DNA of 64,000 bases, from the NCBI RefSeq assembly GCF_000745235.1, contig NZ_JQNL01000001.1:2901001-2965000 (forward strand), in the 5' to 3' direction. Below the pieces are notes generated by a model. It did not search any database. It was not told where the DNA came from and saw only the letters and a list, made by a program, of their open reading frames with translations. The position numbers and the translations under genes were made by a program. The stretch is from Luteibacter mycovicinus (GTDB taxonomy: Bacteria > Pseudomonadota > Gammaproteobacteria > Xanthomonadales > Rhodanobacteraceae). Shown here one piece after another: positions 16,490 through 26,126 of this stretch. Numbering within the stretch: the first letter of the stretch is position 1; each line of letters begins with the position of its first letter.

Positions 16490-19087
16490 ATGAGAGTGAT
16501 CCGGGCTGCCGTCGCGTTCGCGACGTTTGTTGTCGCCGTCGCATCGTCATCGGCGCACGCCGATCCCGTCACCAGCGGCGAGGCTCGCTTCACGGTCCTG
16601 ACGCCCCGCGTCATTCGCATGGAATATTCGTCCTCGAAACAGTTCGAGGACGCGCCTTCGCTGGTCTTCGCGACACGCGGTAACGCAGGCGACGTTCCCG
16701 CGAAGGTCTCCCATGAAAAGGGCTGGCTCGTCATTCGCACCGACTTGCTGACGCTGCGCTACAAAGAGGGTTCCGGCCCGTTCGGTGCCGACAACCTGAC
16801 GGTCGAATCGAAGCAGCTCAAGCCGGCCATCGCCTGGCACCCCGGCCTGAAGGAAACACGAAATCTCGGCGGTACGGCGCGCACGCTCGATCAGGTCGAT
16901 GGCGACCGTCATGCGTCCGACAACACGCCGCTGGATCTCGGCGACGGCTTGCTCTCACGCGACGGCTGGCACGTCGTCGACGACACGGGAAGCTTCGTCT
17001 TTGGCGATGAGAAGCTGCCGTGGGTGCACCGTCGCGCCTGCCAGGCATGCACCGACTGGACGTTCTTCGGCTACGGCCACGACTACGTCGCCGCGCTGGG
17101 TGATTTCACGAAAATCGCCGGCCGCGAGCCGTTGCCGCCGCGCTATGCCTTTGGTTACTGGTGGTCGCGTTACTGGAATTACAGTGACAGCGAGATCCGC
17201 GACGTGGCGGCGGACTTCGCGCGCTACGGCATTCCGATGGATGTTCTCGTGATCGATATGGACTGGCACACGACGCCAGGTCTCGCATCGGGTTCGGACA
17301 AACGGGACATTGCGGGCCAGACGCCGGGCTGGACGGGCTTCTCCTGGAACCGAAGCCTGTTTCCCGACCCGCAACGGCTGCTCCGCTGGCTTGGCGACCA
17401 GGGCCTGAGGATCACGCTGAACCTGCACCCCGCCTCGGGCATGCTTCCCCACGAGGATGCGTACGGCCGATTCATGGATGCGATGAAGGCCGACCGCACC
17501 CATCCGCTGCCTTTCGAAGCCGCGGACGCGAGCTACATGTCGGCACTCTTCAGCACGGTGCTCGATCCCCTGCAGGCGATGGGCGTGAGCTTCTGGTGGC
17601 TGGACTGGCAGCAATGGCGCGAATCGAAAGCCATGCCGGGACTGAGCAACACCTGGTGGCTCAACCATGTGTTCTTCACCCACATGCAGCAGACCAGTGA
17701 CAAGCGTGCGCTGATCTATCACCGCTGGGGCGGACTGGGAAACCACCGCTACCAGATCGGCTTCTCGGGCGACTCGATCATCTCGTGGGGTTCGCTGGCG
17801 TTCCAGCCGCGCTTCACGTCGACCGCGTCCAACGTGCTTTATGGCTACTGGAGCCATGACCTCGGCGGTCACACCTTCCGCGACGAAAGCGATCCGAAGG
17901 CGCGCCGGGTCGATCCGGAACTCTACGTGCGCTGGATGCAGTTCGGTGCGTACAGCCCGATCATGCGCACACACACCACGAAGAACCCGAACCTGCGCAA
18001 GGAGCCCTGGCGGTTCGCGCCTGCGGAATTCGACGCCTTGCGCGACACGGTGCTGACACGTTACCGCTTGCTGCCGTACACCTACACGATGGGTCGGAAG
18101 GCGTTCGACACGGGCGTGTCGCTGGTCAGGCCGCTGTACTACGCGTGGCCGGAAGACGACCGGTCCTACGCGAGCGGCGCCGAATACATGTTCGGCGACG
18201 ACCTGCTGGTGGATCCGGTAACGGCCGCCGCGGGCAGCGACGGTTTCGCCAGCCAGGAGACCTGGTTGCCGAGAGGCGACTGGTTCGACACGACCCGCGG
18301 TCGCTCGTTGCATGGTGAGCGTGCGCTCGCGGGCCGTTACCGACTCGATGAGGTACCGGTCTTTGCGCGTGCCGGCGCCATCGTGCCGACCAATACGAAT
18401 ACGACGGTGAGCGTGTCCCACGACACGGGTGCGCGGACCTTGCTCGTCTACCCGGGCGGCAATCAGTCGGCCACGCTGTACGAAGACGCGGGCGACGACG
18501 AAGCCTACCGGGGCACGGCGTTCGCTCGCACGGCTCTGGCGACCGAGCGGACGAAGCAGGGCGTACGCCTGAAAATCGCGGCGCGCGACGGCACGTATCC
18601 CGGCATGCCGACGTCACGGACGTGGTCCGTGGCCTTCGTCGCCGTCGCGATGCCATCGAAGGTGACGGTGGACGGCGTGGCGCTTCCGCGGGCGGATGAC
18701 GACAAGCCCGGCACCTGGCGGCTCACCGGACGCGACCTGACGCTGCATGTGACGCTGCCGGAGCACGACTTCGCCCATCCGCAGGTGGTCGACGTGACGT
18801 GGCCCACCGATGCACCCGATGTCGACGGTCTGGTCGGACAGATGCGCGATGTGCGCGATGCGGTGGCCTGGCTGAAGGGGCACTGGGAGGACTTCGGCGG
18901 TATCCCCGACGAGCTTTCGGCGGCGGCGCAGGCGGACCTGCTGATCGACTACCATCCCGACCGGTTCAGGGACGAAGTGGCGGCCTTCCGCAACCGGGTA
19001 GCGAAGCTCGACGCGATACTCGCCGCCGCGCCGATGTCGGACGAGCTGAAGGCAGGGTTCCGGGCGCGGCTGAAACCCAGGCCGTAG
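16490..19087 (+). CDS. Secreted glycoside hydrolase family 31 alpha-glucosidase-like enzyme
   Basis: The 865-residue protein has a signal peptide (about 1-24, ending AHA) and a GH31 catalytic barrel. The probable nucleophile is Asp372 in FWWLDWQQW and the acid/base Asp428 in GFSGDS; VLVIDMDWH opens the barrel and YWSHDLGGH is a conserved substrate-binding strand. GH31 enzymes remove alpha-linked glucose or xylose from oligosaccharides with retention. After the beta-sandwich, residues about 770-865 form an extra helical, charged segment (DVDGLVGQMRDVRDAVAWLK onward) that I cannot assign. AGGGGAGG gives a strong ribosome site. No sugar transporter or regulator adjoins it, so the substrate is not indicated. 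Confidence 0.9.
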   Translation: MRVIRAAVAFATFVVAVASSSAHADPVTSGEARFTVLTPRVIRMEYSSSKQFEDAPSLVFATRGNAGDVPAKVSHEKGWLVIRTDLLTLRYKEGSGPFGADNLTVESKQLKPAIAWHPGLKETRNLGGTARTLDQVDGDRHASDNTPLDLGDGLLSRDGWHVVDDTGSFVFGDEKLPWVHRRACQACTDWTFFGYGHDYVAALGDFTKIAGREPLPPRYAFGYWWSRYWNYSDSEIRDVAADFARYGIPMDVLVIDMDWHTTPGLASGSDKRDIAGQTPGWTGFSWNRSLFPDPQRLLRWLGDQGLRITLNLHPASGMLPHEDAYGRFMDAMKADRTHPLPFEAADASYMSALFSTVLDPLQAMGVSFWWLDWQQWRESKAMPGLSNTWWLNHVFFTHMQQTSDKRALIYHRWGGLGNHRYQIGFSGDSIISWGSLAFQPRFTSTASNVLYGYWSHDLGGHTFRDESDPKARRVDPELYVRWMQFGAYSPIMRTHTTKNPNLRKEPWRFAPAEFDALRDTVLTRYRLLPYTYTMGRKAFDTGVSLVRPLYYAWPEDDRSYASGAEYMFGDDLLVDPVTAAAGSDGFASQETWLPRGDWFDTTRGRSLHGERALAGRYRLDEVPVFARAGAIVPTNTNTTVSVSHDTGARTLLVYPGGNQSATLYEDAGDDEAYRGTAFARTALATERTKQGVRLKIAARDGTYPGMPTSRTWSVAFVAVAMPSKVTVDGVALPRADDDKPGTWRLTGRDLTLHVTLPEHDFAHPQVVDVTWPTDAPDVDGLVGQMRDVRDAVAWLKGHWEDFGGIPDELSAAAQADLLIDYHPDRFRDEVAAFRNRVAKLDAILAAAPMSDELKAGFRARLKPRP

Positions 19088-19095
19088 GACGGGGA

Positions 19096-20088
19096 CTATC
19101 GGGCCGGGGATGCAGGCAGTCCGAGGTGCTTGCGTACCTCGTCCGCGATTGTCGCCGTCTCCCGCAGCGGTGCCTGCCGCTCCGGTGTCACCGCATCGAT
19201 GTCATGCAGCCGTCCCGCCGCTCGCAGCTCTGCATGAAACCGCCCCAGCTTCGCATCCAGCGGCGCCGTCACGACGGTATGCACCGGCGCCCCGGTGGCG
19301 CAGGCCTCGCACAACATATTGACCGAGTCGGGTGTGACCACGAGACGGTCGGCCCACGCCAGGATGCCGGGATACGGATTGGGGCCGTCGGCGCTGCCCG
19401 TCCAGATCACGCCCGGCCAGTCGGCGAAGGCGTCGCGAAGCACCGGCAGGAGCGCAGGCGGCGTGCGTCGCGAGGCGGCGACCATGACCGAGCCGCCATC
19501 CGTCGCAAGTCGCCGGCGAACGGCGGAGACGAAGGCATCGGCCGCCTTGCCGTCGAGCGGCGCGCCACGCCGGTCGCCGCCGACCAGCACCCCCAGACGC
19601 GGGCCGGGTAGGTCGGCCAGGCCGGCAAACGCCTCGCGCCCGTCGGCGAGCCAGGCGTCATCGATGGGATGCAGCGACCCGATCGGACGGAGCACGTTGT
19701 CGCCGGTCAGCTCATCGTGCTTCGGCGCGATCACCAGGTCCCAGTGTCGCGGATCCAGCCGGGGATCGAGCAACTGCACCGACAGCGTGCGGCCTGCCGA
19801 CCAGCGGCGGATCTGCCGCGTCGCCCAGGCGGCCGTGCGTCCGCAGCCGATGACCAGCGAGGGCCATGGCGGCAGCAGGTTCTGGTTGGCACGCCCAAGC
19901 GCCAGACGCGCGCCCGGCAGCAGGCGCGGGGCCGCCCACGACCAGGGGGCGCGCAGATCGATGGTGATCTCGCGGATCGACGGCGTGAGAGCTTCGGCCA
20001 GTGCCAGCGCCTGGCGGCGATTGCCGGCCGCGCCGTCGGTCACGACCCAGCACAGGTCACGATCGGTGATTGTTGTCGAATTCGGCAC
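19096..20088 (-). CDS. ELM1/DUF1022-family protein
   Basis: A 330-residue protein of the ELM1 (DUF1022) family, named for plant mitochondrial fission factors but common in proteobacteria. Visible marks are [48 protein letters not shown], and [22 protein letters not shown] near the end, which resembles the donor-binding part of GT-B glycosyltransferases. A sugar-transfer role near the LPS cluster is therefore possible but unproven. The start is taken as GTG at 20088, because AGGA lies 7 bases upstream and the longer ATG form would run through the nitroreductase promoter region. It is convergent with the GH31 gene (8-base gap). Confidence 0.8.
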   Translation of the reverse strand: MPNSTTITDRDLCWVVTDGAAGNRRQALALAEALTPSIREITIDLRAPWSWAAPRLLPGARLALGRANQNLLPPWPSLVIGCGRTAAWATRQIRRWSAGRTLSVQLLDPRLDPRHWDLVIAPKHDELTGDNVLRPIGSLHPIDDAWLADGREAFAGLADLPGPRLGVLVGGDRRGAPLDGKAADAFVSAVRRRLATDGGSVMVAASRRTPPALLPVLRDAFADWPGVIWTGSADGPNPYPGILAWADRLVVTPDSVNMLCEACATGAPVHTVVTAPLDAKLGRFHAELRAAGRLHDIDAVTPERQAPLRETATIADEVRKHLGLPASPAR

Positions 20089-20186
20089 AGTTCGTTCCTT
20101 GTCCGACCGGTCCACACAGGGCGTCGCGACGCTTACACTGTCGGGATGCCGGGCCTCCGGCGTTCCATCACTGTACAAGGATATCC

Positions 20187-20780
20187 ATGAGCGCTCCGTT
20201 GTCCGATGCATCGCTTGACCAGCTCTTCCTCACCGCCCGCACCTACAACGCCTGGCTGCCGAAGGAAGTGACCGACGAGCAGATCCACCGGTTGTACGAG
20301 CTGGCGAAGTTCGGCCCCACCGCCGCCAACTCCTCGCCGATGCGCGTCATCTTCATCAAGTCGCAGGACGCCAAGGCGCGTCTGAAGCCGTACCTGGCCG
20401 AGAACAACGCCGAGAAGACCATGTCGGCTCCGGTTACGGCCATCGTCGCGACCGACTTCGCGTTCTACGAGCACCTGCCCAAGCTGTTCCCGCATGCGGA
20501 CGCACGCAGCTGGTTCGTCGGCAACGAAGACCTGATCCAGTCCTCCGGCTCGCGCAACGGTTCGCTGCAGGGCGCCTACCTGATCATGGCGGCCCGCGCG
20601 CTGGGGCTCGACTGCGGTCCGATGTCCGGATTCGATCAGGCGGGCGTGGATGCCGAGTTCTTCGCCGGCAGCCAGGTCAAGTCCAATTTTCTCATCAACA
20701 TCGGTTACGGCGATCCGGACAAGAACCTGTTCGGCCGCCTGCCGCGTCTGGACTTCGACGAAGCCGCCCAGATCGCCTGA
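20187..20780 (+). CDS. Nitroreductase-family protein, HadB/RutE-like
   Basis: A 197-residue FMN-dependent oxidoreductase of the HadB/RutE subgroup, whose E. coli member reduces malonic semialdehyde in pyrimidine breakdown. The N-terminus matches the group ([20 protein letters not shown]), the FMN-binding [12 protein letters not shown] is present, as is [22 protein letters not shown]. No other rut genes are nearby, so a general nitro/enal reductase role is as likely. AAGGAT precedes the start. It diverges from the ELM1 gene. Confidence 0.9.
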   Translation: MSAPLSDASLDQLFLTARTYNAWLPKEVTDEQIHRLYELAKFGPTAANSSPMRVIFIKSQDAKARLKPYLAENNAEKTMSAPVTAIVATDFAFYEHLPKLFPHADARSWFVGNEDLIQSSGSRNGSLQGAYLIMAARALGLDCGPMSGFDQAGVDAEFFAGSQVKSNFLINIGYGDPDKNLFGRLPRLDFDEAAQIA

Positions 20781-20850
20781 CCTCTTTCCCGCGGTGACCC
20801 TCCGGTCCCGCCGTCACACGCCGTACCCACCTCACTGCTGGAGAAACACC

Positions 20851-21441
20851 ATGCGCGCCCTCCGTTACGTTGCCCTCGCCGGCCTGCTCGCCACCGCCGG
20901 CACCGCCGCCGCCGCCCCGGTGACCTACAAGCTCGACCCGACCCACACCATGGTCCTGTTCAGCTGGAATCACTTCGGCTTCTCGAATCCGACCGCCAAT
21001 CTCAATCAGGTCGACGGCACCCTCGTCTACGACGAAGCCGCCCCGACCAAGGCCACCGTCGAGGTGACCCTGCCGCTGTCCGGTCTGGACACCTTCGTGC
21101 CCAAGCTCGACGAGCACCTGAAGTCGGCGGATTTCCTCGATGCCGCCAAGTTCCCGAACATCACCTTCAAGAGCACCAAGGTGGTCTCGGCCGGCAAGGA
21201 CAAGCTCAAGGTCACCGGTGACCTCACCGTCCACGGTGTGACCAAGCCGGTCACCCTCGACGCCACCCTGAACAAGGTTGGCCCGCACCCGATGATGAAG
21301 GTGCAGTCGATCGGCTTCGACGCCACCGCCACCATCAAGCGCTCGGACTTCGGCGTCGGTGCCTACGTCCCGAACGTGTCGGACGACATCAAGATCCGCA
21401 TCACGACCGAAGGCCACGACGCCTCGGCTGACAAAAAGTAA
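20851..21441 (+). CDS. Periplasmic YceI-family lipid-binding protein
   Basis: A 196-residue YceI protein: signal peptide to about residue 22 (TAAAAP), then a lipocalin-like beta barrel that binds isoprenoid-type lipids in relatives. Family motifs include YKLDPTHTMVLFSWNHFGFS, LKSADFLDAAKFPNITF and LTVHGVTKPVTLDATLNKVG. It lies 70 bases after the nitroreductase gene in the same direction and is followed by a strong terminator. The ligand is unknown. Confidence 0.92.
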   Translation: MRALRYVALAGLLATAGTAAAAPVTYKLDPTHTMVLFSWNHFGFSNPTANLNQVDGTLVYDEAAPTKATVEVTLPLSGLDTFVPKLDEHLKSADFLDAAKFPNITFKSTKVVSAGKDKLKVTGDLTVHGVTKPVTLDATLNKVGPHPMMKVQSIGFDATATIKRSDFGVGAYVPNVSDDIKIRITTEGHDASADKK

Positions 21442-21465
21442 TCGTCCCGGCTTTCACGGCCGTGA

Positions 21466-21502
21466 AAAACCCGCGCCGGCAACGGCGCGGGTTTTCTTTT
21501 TT
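21466..21502 (+). terminator. Intrinsic terminator after the YceI gene
   Basis: A 13-bp perfect stem (AAAACCCGCGCCG/CGGCGCGGGTTTT) with loop GCAA is followed by CTTTTTT. Confidence 0.9.
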
Positions 21503-21548
21503 GTTACCATCGCAGGCCTCGGTTTACCGTTTTGCCCGGAGTTTCCCC

Positions 21549-21755
21549 ATGCGACCCAATCCCGCGGCAGCGCCGCTGATCCCGGCAAACGCCGAAAACC
21601 GTTACGAAGTGACGCGCGCCGACCTGCCGCTGTCCTGCCCGATGCCGGGGATGTACCTGTGGAACTCGCACCCCCGGGTCTACCTGTCCATCGAAGACGA
21701 CGGTGGCACCTCAAAGTGCATGTACTGTGGCGCGACGTACGTCCTGAAAGACTGA
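21549..21755 (+). CDS. Small zinc-finger protein (zf-CHCC type)
   Basis: A 68-residue protein with one Cys, one His and a CxxC (LSCPMPG, NSHPRVY, KCMYCGATYVL), the CHCC zinc-binding set also found in the NDUFS6 subunit of complex I. GGAG precedes the ATG. It stands alone between the YceI terminator and the LPS cluster. Bacterial members have no established function. Confidence 0.88.
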   Translation: MRPNPAAAPLIPANAENRYEVTRADLPLSCPMPGMYLWNSHPRVYLSIEDDGGTSKCMYCGATYVLKD

Positions 21756-21816
21756 ACGGCCCCCTGCGGGCACGTTTCGTGCTTCGTCTGCGTCATCACA
21801 CTCACCGGAACCACCC

Positions 21817-22956
21817 ATGGCCACCGTCTCCCCGCACCGGACGATGACCGTCGTACAGCTGATCCCCTCGCTCCATTCGGGCGGGGCCGAGCGCTCGACC
21901 CTGGAAATCGCGCGGGCGCTGGTGGCTGCGGGGCACCGGTCGGTAGTGGTGTCGGCGGGCGGACGCCTGGTGGCGCAGCTGGAGGCCGAAGGCAGCGAGC
22001 ACATCGCCCTGCCCATCGGTCGCAAATCCCTGGGCACCCTGTTCACGGTAGGCAAGCTGCGCCGCATCCTGCGCGAACTGAAGCCCGACATCGTGCACGC
22101 CCGGTCGCGGCTGCCGGCATGGATCGGCTGGTGGGCGATGCGTGGGGTCAAGCCCCGTCCGCACTTCGTCACGACCGTTCACGGGCTGAACAGTCCGGGT
22201 CGCTACAGCGCGATCCTGCTCCGAGGGGAGCGGGTCATCGTGGTCTCGCAGACCCTGCGTGACTACGTGCTCCGCCACTACCCCGACGATATCGAGACCG
22301 CGCGGATCGCCGTGGTGCCGCGTGGCATCGACACCGAGGCGTTTCCCTACGGTTACCGTCCCGACGACAGCTGGCAGCGGGCGTTCTTCGAGCAATACCC
22401 GCAACTGGCCGGCGCGCCCCTGCTGACCCTGCCGGGCCGTGGCACCCGCCTGAAAGGTCATGCCGACGCGATCGAACTGATCGCGGACCTTCAACAGCGC
22501 GCCATCGATGCGCGTCTGCTGCTGCTCGGCGCGGACGAACCGGGGCGAGAGGCGTATGTCGCCGAGCTGCGTCAGCTCATTCATGCGCGCGGCCTCGACG
22601 ACCGTGTGGTGATCTCGCCGGCGCGATCGGACGTGCGCGACGTCTACGCCCTGTCCGATCTCGTCCTGCAGCTGTCGGTGCGGCCGGAGTCGTTCGGCCG
22701 TACGGTGGTCGAGGCGCTGGCCTTGTGCCGCCCCGTCATGGGTTACGCGCACGGTGGCGTCGGCGAACTTCTGGCCGAGCTCTATCCCGCGGGCCGCGTG
22801 CCGCTGGGCGATCGCGAACGCCTGGTCGAGCGCGCCGCCGAACTCCTGCGTTTCGCTCCGCCGATTCCGCCGCCGCGCAGCTACCGCCTCGTCGACATGC
22901 AGTCGGCCACGCTCGCCTTGTACGCCGAGCTGGTCGAAGGCACCCCGGCCGCGTGA
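21817..22956 (+). CDS. Glycosyltransferase family 4 protein, LPS core/O-antigen type
   Basis: A 379-residue GT-B-fold glycosyltransferase. The N-terminal half has VVQLIPSLHSGGAERSTLEI, a typical acceptor-side glycine-rich loop; the C-terminal half has LPGRGTRLKGHADAIELI, LLLLGAD and the donor-binding RPESFGRTVVEALALCRPVM (about 288-307). It probably adds a sugar to lipopolysaccharide on the cytoplasmic side. The stop overlaps the start of the O-antigen ligase gene (GTGA), and a GT2 gene follows, so the three form one operon. Confidence 0.9.
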   Translation: MATVSPHRTMTVVQLIPSLHSGGAERSTLEIARALVAAGHRSVVVSAGGRLVAQLEAEGSEHIALPIGRKSLGTLFTVGKLRRILRELKPDIVHARSRLPAWIGWWAMRGVKPRPHFVTTVHGLNSPGRYSAILLRGERVIVVSQTLRDYVLRHYPDDIETARIAVVPRGIDTEAFPYGYRPDDSWQRAFFEQYPQLAGAPLLTLPGRGTRLKGHADAIELIADLQQRAIDARLLLLGADEPGREAYVAELRQLIHARGLDDRVVISPARSDVRDVYALSDLVLQLSVRPESFGRTVVEALALCRPVMGYAHGGVGELLAELYPAGRVPLGDRERLVERAAELLRFAPPIPPPRSYRLVDMQSATLALYAELVEGTPAA

Positions 22957-24233
22957 GCTCGCGCGGGCCCGGTGCGCTGCTGAAAGCGGGGCTTGCCTCG
23001 CCGCTCCTGCCGATCTGGCTGGTGCCCGCGTTGCTGCCGCTGGGGCGCAGTGCCGAGGTCGGCGTGTTTCTCGCACTGGTCGGCTCGATACTGCTCGTCG
23101 TGCGCGAGCCGACGGCGATTCGTCATCATCCCGGTGCGCGCCTGTTTCTCTGGTTATTCGCCGCCTACGCGGGTGCCGCGCTCGTCTCCGTCGTCGACGC
23201 CGTCGCGCCCGGGAAGAGCTGGGGCACGCTGGCGGGCATCCTCCGGTTCGCTCCGCTGGGTGTGTACACGTGTTTCGCCATGCGCCGGCCAGGGAAGGTG
23301 CGTGCCATGTGGTTCGCCACCGCAGCGGTCGTCGCGCTCTGGGTCGCCGATGCCTGGGTGCAGGCGCTGACCGGTTATGGCCTCGCGGGCGCCTCCGATC
23401 CGGCGCGCCTGTCCGGCATCTTCGGTGCGACCAACCTGAAGCTCGGTCCCGCGGTGTCCGCGCTGGCGCCGTTCCTTCTCTGGGCCGGGCGCGAGCGCTG
23501 GGGACGCCGGGGCCTGATCCTGACGTTCCTGCTGGCGCTCGGGCCGGTGCTGCTTTCCGGTTCGCGCGCCTCGTGGATCTGCTACGCACTCGTGGCCCTG
23601 GCGTTCCTCTGGCGTGAGGCGGGTACGTTCCGTCGCTTCGCCGTGGCCTGTCTGGGCATGGGCGCGGTCGTGCTTCTGGTCGGCGCACTGGCATGGCAGG
23701 TATCGCCGCGATTCCGCGACCGGGTGGCGCATACCTTGCCCGCCCTCACCGGTACCAGCGCGGGCCTGGACGCCGCGCTGACCGGGCGTCTCGATATCTG
23801 GACGACGTCGCTGCGCCTCTATGCGGCGCATCCCATCAACGGCGTGGGCGTCCGCGGCTTCCGCGTGGCCTATCCATCGGTCGCGTCGCCCGGAGACCAC
23901 TTCCTGACCATCGAGAAATGCGGCGATGGGGAGGGTGCCTGCCATCCTCATCAGGTCGTGCTCGAGGCCGCCACCGAGACCGGAACCCTCGGCCTCCTCG
24001 CGTGGCTGGCGGCCACCGTGCTGGCCGTCCGCGTCTGGTGGAAAGCCGGTCCCGTGGCGCGCGAGCGTGCATTCCCCGCCAGCGTGGCGCTGTTTGCGAT
24101 CTTCTTCCCGCTGAACACGCACATGGCCTTCTATTCGGCATGGTGGGGTCTGCTCACCGCGTGGCTGTTCGCCGTGTGGTGCGCGGCGCTGCTCGTCGAT
24201 CTGCCGGACCTGGAACCGTCCCGTGGCGCGTGA
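22953..24233 (+). CDS. O-antigen ligase family membrane protein (Wzy_C)
   Basis: A 426-residue polytopic protein with about ten to twelve hydrophobic segments and a large periplasmic loop (about 235-335) of the WaaL/Wzy_C kind. The conserved GSRASWICYALVAL, GVGVRGFRVAYP and HPHQVVLEAATETGTLGLLA segments are present, including the loop histidine. Such proteins join O-antigen to lipid A-core, or polymerise it, at the periplasmic face. The GTG at 22953 overlaps the GT4 stop; the longer frame upstream is out-of-frame GT4 sequence. Confidence 0.88.
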   Translation: MSSRGPGALLKAGLASPLLPIWLVPALLPLGRSAEVGVFLALVGSILLVVREPTAIRHHPGARLFLWLFAAYAGAALVSVVDAVAPGKSWGTLAGILRFAPLGVYTCFAMRRPGKVRAMWFATAAVVALWVADAWVQALTGYGLAGASDPARLSGIFGATNLKLGPAVSALAPFLLWAGRERWGRRGLILTFLLALGPVLLSGSRASWICYALVALAFLWREAGTFRRFAVACLGMGAVVLLVGALAWQVSPRFRDRVAHTLPALTGTSAGLDAALTGRLDIWTTSLRLYAAHPINGVGVRGFRVAYPSVASPGDHFLTIEKCGDGEGACHPHQVVLEAATETGTLGLLAWLAATVLAVRVWWKAGPVARERAFPASVALFAIFFPLNTHMAFYSAWWGLLTAWLFAVWCAALLVDLPDLEPSRGA

Positions 24234-25020
24234 GCCGCTGTCGGTCGTCGTGACCACGTTCAACAGCGCGGCGACGATCGGCGCCTGTCTCGCTTCCGTC
24301 CGTTTTGCGGACGACATCGTCGTGCTGGATTCCGGATCGACCGATGAGACGCGCGACATTGCCGCGTCGCATGGGGCACGGGTGAGCATTCAGCCGTTCG
24401 CCGGCTACAGCGCACAGAAGCAGGCGGCGATCGATCTCGCCGTCCACCGCTGGGTATTGCTGCTGGACTCGGACGAGGCGCTGCCCGCCATCGCCGCCGA
24501 GCGGGTGAGGGCGGCGCTCGTCACGCCCGATGTCGCGGGTTTCGAGATGCTCCGTCGCGAGTGGGTGTTCTGGCGCTGGCAGCCCGGTCGCGCGCGCCTG
24601 AATCACTACGTGCGTCTGTTCGACCGCACACGCGCCGGCATGAGTGGTCACGAAGTACACGAGAGTGTCCTGGTGCGCGGGTCGGTGCGGCGCCTCGATG
24701 CCGTCATCGACCACTATGGCGAGCGCGATATCGACGGGCGGGTCGACAAGGCCAACCGTTACTCGACGTTGCAGGTGCGCGACCGGCAGACGCGCGAGCC
24801 GCGGATGCTTCGTCTGCGGATGGTGGTCTATCCCGCCATCGCTTTTGCCCGGTACTACTTCTGGCGCGGTCACTGGCGGGGCGGCTGGGCGGGTTTCATC
24901 GCCGCCCGGGTACATGCTTTCTATGCGTTCCTGAAGTACGCGAAGCTGTACGAGCGCCGCGTATCAGGCGGCCAGCGGCAGGACCACGGCGCGTTCGAAT
25001 CCGAACGCCCTGAGGACTAG
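24223..25020 (+). CDS. Glycosyltransferase family 2 protein, WaaE-like
   Basis: A 265-residue GT-A glycosyltransferase similar to LPS core beta-1,4-glucosyltransferases (WaaE/KdtX type). Nucleotide-sugar binding begins with LSVVVTTFNSAATIGACLAS, the metal site is LLLDSDEAL, and the C-terminus has YPAIAFARYYFWRGHWRGGWAGF. It starts at GTG, overlapping the ligase gene by 11 bases. Its last 57 bases overlap the convergent DUF535 gene. Confidence 0.9.
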   Translation: MAREPLSVVVTTFNSAATIGACLASVRFADDIVVLDSGSTDETRDIAASHGARVSIQPFAGYSAQKQAAIDLAVHRWVLLLDSDEALPAIAAERVRAALVTPDVAGFEMLRREWVFWRWQPGRARLNHYVRLFDRTRAGMSGHEVHESVLVRGSVRRLDAVIDHYGERDIDGRVDKANRYSTLQVRDRQTREPRMLRLRMVVYPAIAFARYYFWRGHWRGGWAGFIAARVHAFYAFLKYAKLYERRVSGGQRQDHGAFESERPED

Positions 25021-25881
25021 ATCGCAGGCTTCGTGACGCAGCGCTTCGCGCCGACGGAACTCACTGCGGCGCTTGCTTTCGACCTCGGTTTCGCAACGCA
25101 CGGGCTCGTGAGGGGCCATGGCGTAGAAGCCCTCGCTGGTCTCCTGTCCACCGGCCTCGCGCCAGAAGCCGTTGTAGTCGGCCTTTACCTTGTCGGCGAT
25201 GCCCGCGAAGACGTGAGCCTCATTCGATATCCCGAGGACGCGTTCCACCTCGAAAGCCTCGGCGAGCGAACGGATCAGCGACAGCAGGAGGTTTTTAGGA
25301 CGCAGGCCATGGCACTGCCGCGTGAGTTCGCGCACGGCTTCCAGGCCGGCGTGGTTGGGCGCACCCTGAAGGCAGCCGATGGCGATGGCCTTGCCGCCGT
25401 CGACGAAGGAGAACGCCGCATAGGAGATCTGCATGCCCTGGTGATCGACCAGCGAGAGCGTCATCTCGCCCTCGCGGGCGCGTCGGAACGGCGCCTTGAG
25501 CATCAGCGAGAGAGCCTCACCGTTACGCAGGAGCACCTTGCCAAGCAAAACCTGGCGCTCGCGGTACAGCACGTGGAACAGCGTCCGGGGGAACCGGGCA
25601 AGGGCGAATTCGTAATGCTCGCGCAGCACCTTCAGCCGGCGCTCGCGATTCCAGGCCTTGCTGATATAGCGGTGCTGGTAGCGCTCGGTGAGGATGGTGT
25701 CGATCGACGAGACGCCGGCCATCGGCGGTGTCTCCAGGAAGGCCAGCCATGCGTCGTGCTCCCGCCAGTGCGCCACACTGCGGCCGACATAGTTGAGTAC
25801 CGCATTGACCACGTGCGACCGCTTGCGGTGCCACGCGCTGCGGCCGCGCAACGAACGCGCGAAACGAAAGATCGACTGCAT
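24964..25881 (-). CDS. DUF535 (VirK/YbjX) family protein
   Basis: A 305-residue protein of the VirK/YbjX (DUF535) family. Typical stretches are NRERRLKVLREHYEFAL, MTLSLVDHQGMQISYAAFSF, IAIGCLQGAPNHAG and LRPKNLLLSLIRSLAEAFEV. Enteric members are tied to virulence and resistance to cationic peptides through effects on the cell surface, but the biochemical activity is unknown. Its place inside an LPS cluster fits a surface role. The 57-base convergent overlap with the GT2 gene allows antisense interference. No TM segment is evident. Confidence 0.88.
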   Translation of the reverse strand: MQSIFRFARSLRGRSAWHRKRSHVVNAVLNYVGRSVAHWREHDAWLAFLETPPMAGVSSIDTILTERYQHRYISKAWNRERRLKVLREHYEFALARFPRTLFHVLYRERQVLLGKVLLRNGEALSLMLKAPFRRAREGEMTLSLVDHQGMQISYAAFSFVDGGKAIAIGCLQGAPNHAGLEAVRELTRQCHGLRPKNLLLSLIRSLAEAFEVERVLGISNEAHVFAGIADKVKADYNGFWREAGGQETSEGFYAMAPHEPVRCETEVESKRRSEFRRREALRHEACDLVLRAFGFERAVVLPLAA

Positions 25882-26060
25882 GGGAAGGTCCGTCTTGAGG
25901 AGTGACGACGGACGTTCTACGCGCGTGTTTTTTCGCGAAGCTTTCGTTGTTTATGACGAAAGGTTCGGCATTTCGTCAGCGTATACCGCAAGAAAGGTGG
26001 GAGAAACTCCCATGAAAGAAGCATCCAGGGCAGCTATCCGTCTGGCCCCACCGCGCACCT

Positions 26061-26083
26061 GTAGGAGCGAACCCTGTTCGCGA
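26061..26083. repeat. Single REP-like unit, GTAGGAGC family
   Basis: GTAGGAGCGAACCCTGTTCG followed by CGA; the inner part can pair CGAAC with GTTCG. It lies between the acyltransferase end and the DUF535 start. The rest of the 245-base gap shows no gene. Confidence 0.65.
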
Positions 26084-26126
26084 AAAGCCAACGAAGCAAA
26101 GATGCCGCACCACCCATCGCTACCAC

